Shown here in pieces: positions 33,527 to 38,105 of a DNA stretch of 38,105 nt. This DNA is from Pseudomonadota bacterium (GTDB lineage: Bacteria > Bdellovibrionota_C > UBA2361 > SZUA-149): NCBI GenBank assembly GCA_029555385.1, contig JAKPSH010000072.1, forward strand, positions 1 through 38,105, read 5' to 3'. The position numbers and the translations under genes are program-made. Positions within the stretch are counted from its first letter, which is position 1; each line of letters begins with the position of its first letter. The notes beneath the pieces were generated by a model, which was not told the origin of the DNA, searched no databases, and saw only the letters and a program-made list of their open reading frames with translations.

Positions 33527-34051
33527 TCAGGGAATCTCGCCAAGCAAGGTAACCGGCGCGCCGGTATAGGCGGCGACTACCGGCACGGGTCCGGGACCGA
33601 ACGTGCGGTCGACAAGGCACGCCCAGCAGAGAACTGATGCGCCCAGCATCGTGATGCGCGAGTGAATGGCCAGGCAGGAACGAGCAGTTGTAATAACGTC
33701 ATTGACGAGAATGCAGCGGGCGTTTTTCAGCCTGGCCAGGTGGCCGTTTCCGGCATCAAGGTCTTTCATCGTAATGATTTCCAGGGATTCGCCTGGCGGC
33801 GCAAGCTCGGTGCTCAGTGTTGCCGCCAAATCGGTATAACCCCCGGGCAAATTAATCAAAATAGACGGCAGAAGCGGATGGGCCACATTGCGCACACGCT
33901 CGGCGATAAACTGGGCACAGAGTTCCAGTTCCGGGCTGGATAAATCTTCAACATGATAGTAGACGCCGGTTTCGCAGCGATGGCTCAGACGAATAGGAAT
34001 TTCAAACCGTTCGGTAATTCGTTCAAAAATCTCTCTGATTTCCTGCTCCAT
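33527..34051 (-). CDS. Phosphoribosyltransferase-like protein (PyrE-like)
   Basis: 174 residues of the type I PRTase fold. The PRPP loop reads ARCILVNDVITTARSCL (residues about 111-127), with VND in place of the usual VDD/VED pair before VITT. An N-terminal hood-like region (ETGVYYHVEDLSSPELE) recalls the YYVDLK segment of orotate phosphoribosyltransferase. A GGYTDLAATLSTEL helix fits the second substrate loop. The changed acidic pair may alter catalysis, so a regulatory or non-orotate PRTase is possible. A weak GGA lies upstream of ATG 34051. It diverges from ispG and is not in a pyrimidine operon. Confidence 0.7.
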   Translation of the reverse strand: MEQEIREIFERITERFEIPIRLSHRCETGVYYHVEDLSSPELELCAQFIAERVRNVAHPLLPSILINLPGGYTDLAATLSTELAPPGESLEIITMKDLDAGNGHLARLKNARCILVNDVITTARSCLAIHSRITMLGASVLCWACLVDRTFGPGPVPVVAAYTGAPVTLLGEIP

Positions 34052-34308
34052 GCAGTGTCTTCCTTGGCGCCCGTGAGACGATCATTTTTTATGCCTGTTA
34101 CTGATAGCACAGTTTTTAAGCTGCAACACGCTTTAAGGCTTGCTGCCGGCCAAAATGCGGGTGCTTTACGGGGAGAGGGATCGCGAGGGAAATCAATAAC
34201 TTACCTGTTTTTTTGTTCGGCTCTCGCCATAATCTCTCTCATTCGCTAATAAAACCCCTGCTTGCGCGCGTTGGAGCGCAGGGTTGTGGAACTGCACCAT
34301 CTGGTCAA

Positions 34309-35499
34309 ATGACTATGCCCGAATCAGAATCTGGGATTGGCGATAAAGAACCGCGCTCGCTGAGACAGCGCCCAAGCCGTGCGGTTAAAGTCGGGACTTG
34401 TACCATCGGGTCGAGTGCGCCGATTGCCGTTCAAAGCATGTGCGCCACGAAAACGGCAAACATTGAGGCGACCCTCGCGCAGATTCATTTGTTGGAGTGT
34501 GCGGGGGCGCACATCATCCGGATTGCAGTTGACAATCAGCGCGATGTTGAAGCGCTTCAGCAGATAAGGAAGGAAACCGCAGCAAACCTTGTTATCGATC
34601 TGCAGGAGAACTTTCAACTTGCCCGGGCGGTGGCGCCTTTGGTGCAGAAGCTGCGCTATAATCCGGGTCATCTGCATCATTCGCGCCACGGCATGTCCAT
34701 AGTGGACAAAGTCAAATTTCTGGTTGATATCGCTGGTGCAAATAGCTGTGCTCTGCGCATCGGGGTCAATTTCGGCTCGCTTGATCCAGCGCGCAAAGCG
34801 CAAGGTAAATCACGCGAGCACAGCGCAGTAGAATCTGCTCTTGAACATTGTGAGTTGGTTGAGCGCTGTGGCTTCTCGTCTTATGTTGTTTCGCTGAAGA
34901 GTTCAAATCCACTGGCGGTTGTGGAAATTAACCGGCGCTTTGCTGCGCTCCGTCCGGAAGTACCGCTGCATTTAGGTGTCACTGAGGCGGGTCTTCCCCC
35001 GGAGGGTATTGAGAAAACAAGAAGTGCGCTCGTGCCGCTTTTGGCCGAGGGGATCGGTGATACCCTGCGCGTGTCGCTGACGCTTCCTGATGCCGAGAAA
35101 GATCGCGAAGTGCGCGCCGCTTATGAAATTATTGAAGACGCGCACACGGGCCGCGTCAGCAGTGCCGCGCCATCGCGGGCGCCAGCGTTGAATGTCATTT
35201 CATGTCCTTCATGTTCTCGGGTCGAAAACCAGGCTTTTGTCAGCTTGGCGCAGCACGTTAAGGAAGCGCTCAGCGACTTGGCGGACAAACCGCTGACGGT
35301 GGCGGTTATGGGCTGCCGCGTGAACGGGCCGGGCGAGACGGATGAAGCTGACATCGGCCTGTGGTGCGCGCCGGGTTTCGTTAATCTCAAGCGCGGTCAT
35401 GAGCTTATAGGGCGTTTTTCGTATGCGGAAGTAATTGCGCGGATGAGAGAAGAAGCAGAAGATGTGCTGCGCAAGAAACAAGCTGCCCCAGAGCAGTGA
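34309..35499 (+). CDS. ispG: 4-hydroxy-3-methylbut-2-enyl diphosphate synthase
   Basis: 396 residues from ATG 34309; the frame is open to 34213, but the added residues look non-coding. IspG (GcpE) reduces MEcPP to HMBPP in the MEP isoprenoid pathway. The TIM-barrel half has VGTCTIGSSAPIAVQSMCATKTANIEATLAQI and LRIGVNFGSLD. The C-terminal half carries the [4Fe-4S] ligands C299 and C302 (SCPSCSR), C336 (GCRVNGPGE) and E343. Length matches the short bacterial form without the plant/Chlamydia insertion. It is followed 95 bases later by ndk on the same strand. No ribosome site stands out, so the start is approximate. Confidence 0.95.
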   Translation: MTMPESESGIGDKEPRSLRQRPSRAVKVGTCTIGSSAPIAVQSMCATKTANIEATLAQIHLLECAGAHIIRIAVDNQRDVEALQQIRKETAANLVIDLQENFQLARAVAPLVQKLRYNPGHLHHSRHGMSIVDKVKFLVDIAGANSCALRIGVNFGSLDPARKAQGKSREHSAVESALEHCELVERCGFSSYVVSLKSSNPLAVVEINRRFAALRPEVPLHLGVTEAGLPPEGIEKTRSALVPLLAEGIGDTLRVSLTLPDAEKDREVRAAYEIIEDAHTGRVSSAAPSRAPALNVISCPSCSRVENQAFVSLAQHVKEALSDLADKPLTVAVMGCRVNGPGETDEADIGLWCAPGFVNLKRGHELIGRFSYAEVIARMREEAEDVLRKKQAAPEQ

Positions 35500-35594
35500 T
35501 CAACCGTCTTGGCGGGGGCAGAAGCTTGTAGCTTATTTGTGGGCTCTGGCGTAATAATTGCTGTTGATTATATGGGCTGAACTGGAGAGTTGCT

Positions 35595-36332
35595 ATGCAG
35601 AATGATATCGAACAAACATTGGTCTTGATTAAGCCGGATGCGTTGAAGAACTCGCTTACCGGGTATGTGCTGTCGCAGCTCTCAGAGTTTCACAGCGGGC
35701 TGCGTTTTGCCGGGGCGAAGATTGTGCATGTTAATCAGATGCTCGCCGAGGAGCATTACGCAGAACATCGCGGCAAGATATTTTTTCCGTCGTTGCTCGC
35801 ATATATCATGGGCGGCATTCATTACGCCGATCAGCCATGGAAGCGCAGGGTGATCGCGCTGGTGTATCAGGGTCCGGGGGCGGTGCTCAAAATTCGCGAT
35901 CTCTCCGGGCCAACCAATCCGCATGTGGCCCGGGATACCCGGCCGGGATGCGTTCGTTCGCTGGGCACGGTGGTGCCGCTGAAGGACGCTGAAGGCAAAG
36001 TCATCGGCGAACGCATGGACAATTTGATTCACGCAAGTGCCACGCCGGCGGAAGCGGAACGCGAGATCAAGCTTTGGTTCAGGCCGACTGATATTCCTCC
36101 GGGCATGCGGATTTATCAAACGGCGGTAGTCCACGAGTACTATTACTTCAAGGACGGGAGTTTGTTTTTGCAGTACGAGCCGGGAACCATCTGTCTTTTT
36201 GCCCCGGGGGATATCGTCTGGCAGTCGGATCTGGAGGCAGTGCGCCTGCTCTATCAGGGCAAGGAAGCACCCTGCAGCGCCGCGGCAGTAGCGGCCAAAT
36301 ATCTGATTAATGCCGAGCAGGAAAGTGCTTAG
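35595..36332 (+). CDS. ndk: Nucleoside diphosphate kinase with C-terminal extension
   Basis: 245 residues against about 140 for ordinary Ndk. It transfers phosphate between nucleoside tri- and diphosphates through a phospho-histidine. The core shows TLVLIKPDALKNSLTGYVLS, HYAEHRGKIFF and the catalytic H146 in NLIHASATPAEAEREIKLWF; the usual NxxHGSDS is changed to HASAT. Two insertions are visible: YIMGGIHYADQPWKR in the middle and VPLKDAEGKVIGERMDN before the histidine. A C-terminal extension of about 80 residues (VVHEYYYFKDGSLFLQYEPG onwards) looks like a small beta domain. GGAGAG lies upstream of the ATG. The SGNH gene starts 17 bases after the stop codon. Confidence 0.9.
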   Translation: MQNDIEQTLVLIKPDALKNSLTGYVLSQLSEFHSGLRFAGAKIVHVNQMLAEEHYAEHRGKIFFPSLLAYIMGGIHYADQPWKRRVIALVYQGPGAVLKIRDLSGPTNPHVARDTRPGCVRSLGTVVPLKDAEGKVIGERMDNLIHASATPAEAEREIKLWFRPTDIPPGMRIYQTAVVHEYYYFKDGSLFLQYEPGTICLFAPGDIVWQSDLEAVRLLYQGKEAPCSAAAVAAKYLINAEQESA

Positions 36333-36349
36333 CCGTGTAGAGGGTTTCC

Positions 36350-37558
36350 TTGGTTAATCGTCCGCGCAGCAAGCGAAGCTTTCTTGCGGTACTGTTGTTT
36401 TTGTTCGAGCTTGTCTTTCTGGACTTGTGCGCGGGTTCGCTGTACCGCTTTTATAACTCGCGCTTTCCCGCGCGGGAGAGCAAAGTGCAGATTAAGTCGC
36501 CTGTTTTTCACCACACTTTGGCGCCGCTCAAGGATGAGGTTCAGTTTTGGGGAACAACTAGAACTAAGTTGATTACCAACTCCTTGGGTATGCGCGACAA
36601 GGAGCGGCGTATTGTTGAGCTGAAGCCCGGCCGCTACCGTGTTGTGATCATCGGCGATTCGTTTACCGAAGGCGTCGGCGTGGAATACGAAGAGAGCTTC
36701 GCCGGCCTGCTTGACGGCTTTTTCTCCAAGCGGAACATCGAAGTGCTTAATGCCGGCGTTTCCAGCTATTCTCCGCTGACGTACTACAGGAAAGTCAAGT
36801 ATCTGCTTGAAGATGCCGGATTGGAAATGCATGAGCTTCTGGTGATGATCGATGTGTCGGACATCCAGGACGAAGCGTTATGCTACCGGTTGCGAGGCGA
36901 AGATCAGCACGTTGAGTCGAATCTTGACGCATGTTTGGAGCGCTACGGTTTGCGTAAGGGCAAACTGTATTGCGGCGGATGTTCATTTCCGGAAGCGCGG
37001 AGACTGATTACGCCGGAGACAAGGGAGATTCCGGCAAACGGCGCCTTGTGGAGCAGGCTTTGGGGCAAGCTGGAATTCCGCAGCATCACTGTGATCGCGT
37101 TTAACAAATTACTCGATTACTGGCTGGCCCAGCCGCATAATGTCGCTGCCGAGCCGGAGCAGCAATTTCGCGGCAGATGGCCGAATGATCCGGAAATATT
37201 CGGTGTGTACGGCGAAGAGGGGTTAAGGCGGGCGGGAGAGCACATGAAAATGCTTCTGGCGCTGCTTCAGCGCCATTCCGTTAAGCTCACTATTGCGGTG
37301 TACCCTTGGCCGTATCAGATTGCGGAGCGTGACCTCGATTCGCTCCAAGTTGAGTTCTGGCGCACGTGGACCGCAGCGAACCAAGTGGATTTTATCGATT
37401 GCTTTCCAAGTTTTATTAATCAAACTGCGCCGCAAAAGATCCTTGAGCAGTATTATTTCAAAGGTGATGTGCACTGGAATAGCAAAGGGCATCGTGTCGT
37501 GGCTGATGCGCTCAGCGCGCATTACCAATCCCGGATGCGGCAGCATCATATTCAGTGA
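36350..37558 (+). CDS. Membrane-anchored SGNH/GDSL hydrolase-like protein, paralogue
   Basis: 402 residues from a TTG start with GAGGG upstream. One N-terminal hydrophobic helix (FLAVLLFLFELVFLDLCAG) anchors an extracytoplasmic SGNH domain with S104 in IIGDSFTEGVGVEYE and D373/H375 in GDVHWNSKGH. It is the paralogue of the gene at 6842: the same N-terminal anchor, the same NSLG(M/F)RD segment before block I, the same AVYP(Y/W)P(H/Y)QIA strand and the same end. It is probably an esterase or O-acyl-transfer partner acting on a surface glycan. Only 17 bases separate it from ndk, so they are probably co-transcribed, though a functional tie is not obvious. Confidence 0.85.
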   Translation: MVNRPRSKRSFLAVLLFLFELVFLDLCAGSLYRFYNSRFPARESKVQIKSPVFHHTLAPLKDEVQFWGTTRTKLITNSLGMRDKERRIVELKPGRYRVVIIGDSFTEGVGVEYEESFAGLLDGFFSKRNIEVLNAGVSSYSPLTYYRKVKYLLEDAGLEMHELLVMIDVSDIQDEALCYRLRGEDQHVESNLDACLERYGLRKGKLYCGGCSFPEARRLITPETREIPANGALWSRLWGKLEFRSITVIAFNKLLDYWLAQPHNVAAEPEQQFRGRWPNDPEIFGVYGEEGLRRAGEHMKMLLALLQRHSVKLTIAVYPWPYQIAERDLDSLQVEFWRTWTAANQVDFIDCFPSFINQTAPQKILEQYYFKGDVHWNSKGHRVVADALSAHYQSRMRQHHIQ

Positions 37559-37946
37559 AAGAGCCTGTCCTCGTGGTCATTTCCCCTGCGATAATCACCT
37601 AGCTCTAACTCGATTGAACTAGGTGTTGCACTTGCACATTGAACTCGCGCCTCAGGGCTATTGCGTACGTTAAACAGCTTTAAACTAAACATCTGTAACG
37701 TATTGAATTTACGATTCTTCCCGATGATCATTTTGAAGACCCTAAAGAGGCGCGGTAACTATAGAGCTTGTTGTTGGGGTATCGGCTGCCTTTCTTCCCC
37801 TAAATCCCGGTCAAGAATTTAGAAAATTTAGTCGACCTGATTACTTAGCACTGCTTTTGAAGCGGGGTGCAGGAATCTAGCGATATTAGTAGTGAGCACG
37901 TCCAAGCTGGACGCAACGGTCCGGTTTAGGTTCAAGGTCTAGGTTT
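37559..37946. other. Intergenic region before the last gene
   Basis: No convincing gene. CACCTAG (37596-37602) and CTAGGTG (37619-37625) form a short inverted repeat around 16 bases, which may be an operator or weak hairpin. The rest is AT-rich relative to its neighbours and may hold a promoter for the gene at the right edge. Confidence 0.4.
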
Positions 37947-38105
37947 GTGGCGCGAGACTTCCCAAAACTGACTCTGGTCAGCAAAGAAGAAGGAACAGGT
38001 TCGCCGAAGACGGTCGAGATCTCGAGCGGCCTGACTCTGGTTGCGCCGGAGCAGCTCAGCAGCACAGAGGCGCGGCGCATTGAGCGCATCATTGACCAGG
38101 TGTGT
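37947..38105 (+). CDS. Unknown protein, N-terminal part cut by window edge
   Basis: A frame that stays open to the right edge. From the GTG at 37947 it reads VARDFPKLTLVSKEEGTG, then KTVEISSGLTLVAPEQLSS and a helix TEARRIERIIDQVC. The alternation of short strands and an amphipathic helix looks more coding than the opposite-strand frame. AGG-rich sequence lies just upstream, but the start is not certain; the frame is open from 37896. Too little is visible to name it. Confidence 0.4.
   Translation, partial: MARDFPKLTLVSKEEGTGSPKTVEISSGLTLVAPEQLSSTEARRIERIIDQVC

Noticed and set aside
34136-34250. Possible third MITE relative (AAAATGCGGG near 34154 and ATAATCTCTCTCATTCGC near 34229)
   Set aside because: Only short, gapped resemblance to the MITE ends; no matching terminal repeats or TAAT flanks could be aligned.
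37886-38092. Minus-strand 68-codon frame at the right edge
   Set aside because: The opposite frame shows better strand/helix patterning and stays open to the edge; this one looks like its shadow.

Overview
This is a bacterial chromosome segment of about 38 kb. It is gene-dense, reads with the standard code and uses some GTG and TTG starts. The host looks like an uncultured Gram-negative bacterium. It carries an EptA-type lipid A phosphoethanolamine transferase, which only makes sense with an LPS outer membrane, plus a lipobox protein, an MEP-pathway IspG, AroB, and many membrane enzymes for surface glycans. I cannot name the phylum with confidence. The mosaic of housekeeping genes, envelope genes and palindromic intergenic repeats would suit a candidate phylum such as Omnitrophota, but that is inference. 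I saw no rRNA, tRNA, CRISPR array, transposase or phage module.

Layout. Positions 1-3022 hold the C-terminal half of a VWA protein (cut by the edge), a B12-binding-type radical SAM enzyme and two small unknown proteins. Positions 3290-5491 hold a full-length katG. Positions 5592-10252 hold a GNAT-like protein, a membrane-anchored SGNH protein and eptA, bracketed by two copies of one 182-184 bp MITE-like element in opposite orientation. Positions 10344-13717 hold a cysteine-rich secreted protein with a Pro/Ser/Thr tail, a small exported protein, structured intergenic DNA, a yeast-type cytosine deaminase and a FliL-like lipoprotein. Positions 13741-16422 hold a flavin reductase, a ferritin-like/VIT1 fusion (MbfA type), a DUF1428 protein and tag. 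Positions 16564-24132 hold an LTA-synthase-like sulfatase, a 1581-residue coiled-coil protein with a glycine-zipper region, and a metallophosphoesterase. Positions 24322-29002 hold a GT87 glycosyltransferase, aroB, a four-helix-bundle (S23/Avd-like) gene between two palindromic repeat units, and a GT2 glycosyltransferase. Positions 29544-38105 hold a protein with three zinc-ribbon modules, a six-helix membrane protein, a site-2 protease with CBS domains, a PyrE-like phosphoribosyltransferase, ispG, an extended ndk, a second SGNH protein and the start of an unknown gene cut by the right edge.

How the genes may work together. Envelope remodelling is the recurring theme: eptA, the sulfatase-fold enzyme, two SGNH proteins, GT87, GT2 and the GNAT-like protein. 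Stress defence is second: KatG, the iron-handling MbfA-like protein, Tag and the site-2 protease. Operons are short; the clearest pair is ndk followed after 17 bases by the SGNH gene.

The most unusual material is non-coding or unassigned: (i) a family of three 43-52 bp palindromes sharing core sequence; (ii) a MITE pair flanked by TAAT; (iii) a four-helix-bundle gene whose C-terminus reads into a hexanucleotide repeat as a 20-glycine tail, flanked by direct copies of that repeat unit; (iv) the giant coiled-coil/glycine-zipper protein; (v) the triple zinc-ribbon protein; (vi) the CC-rich secreted protein.
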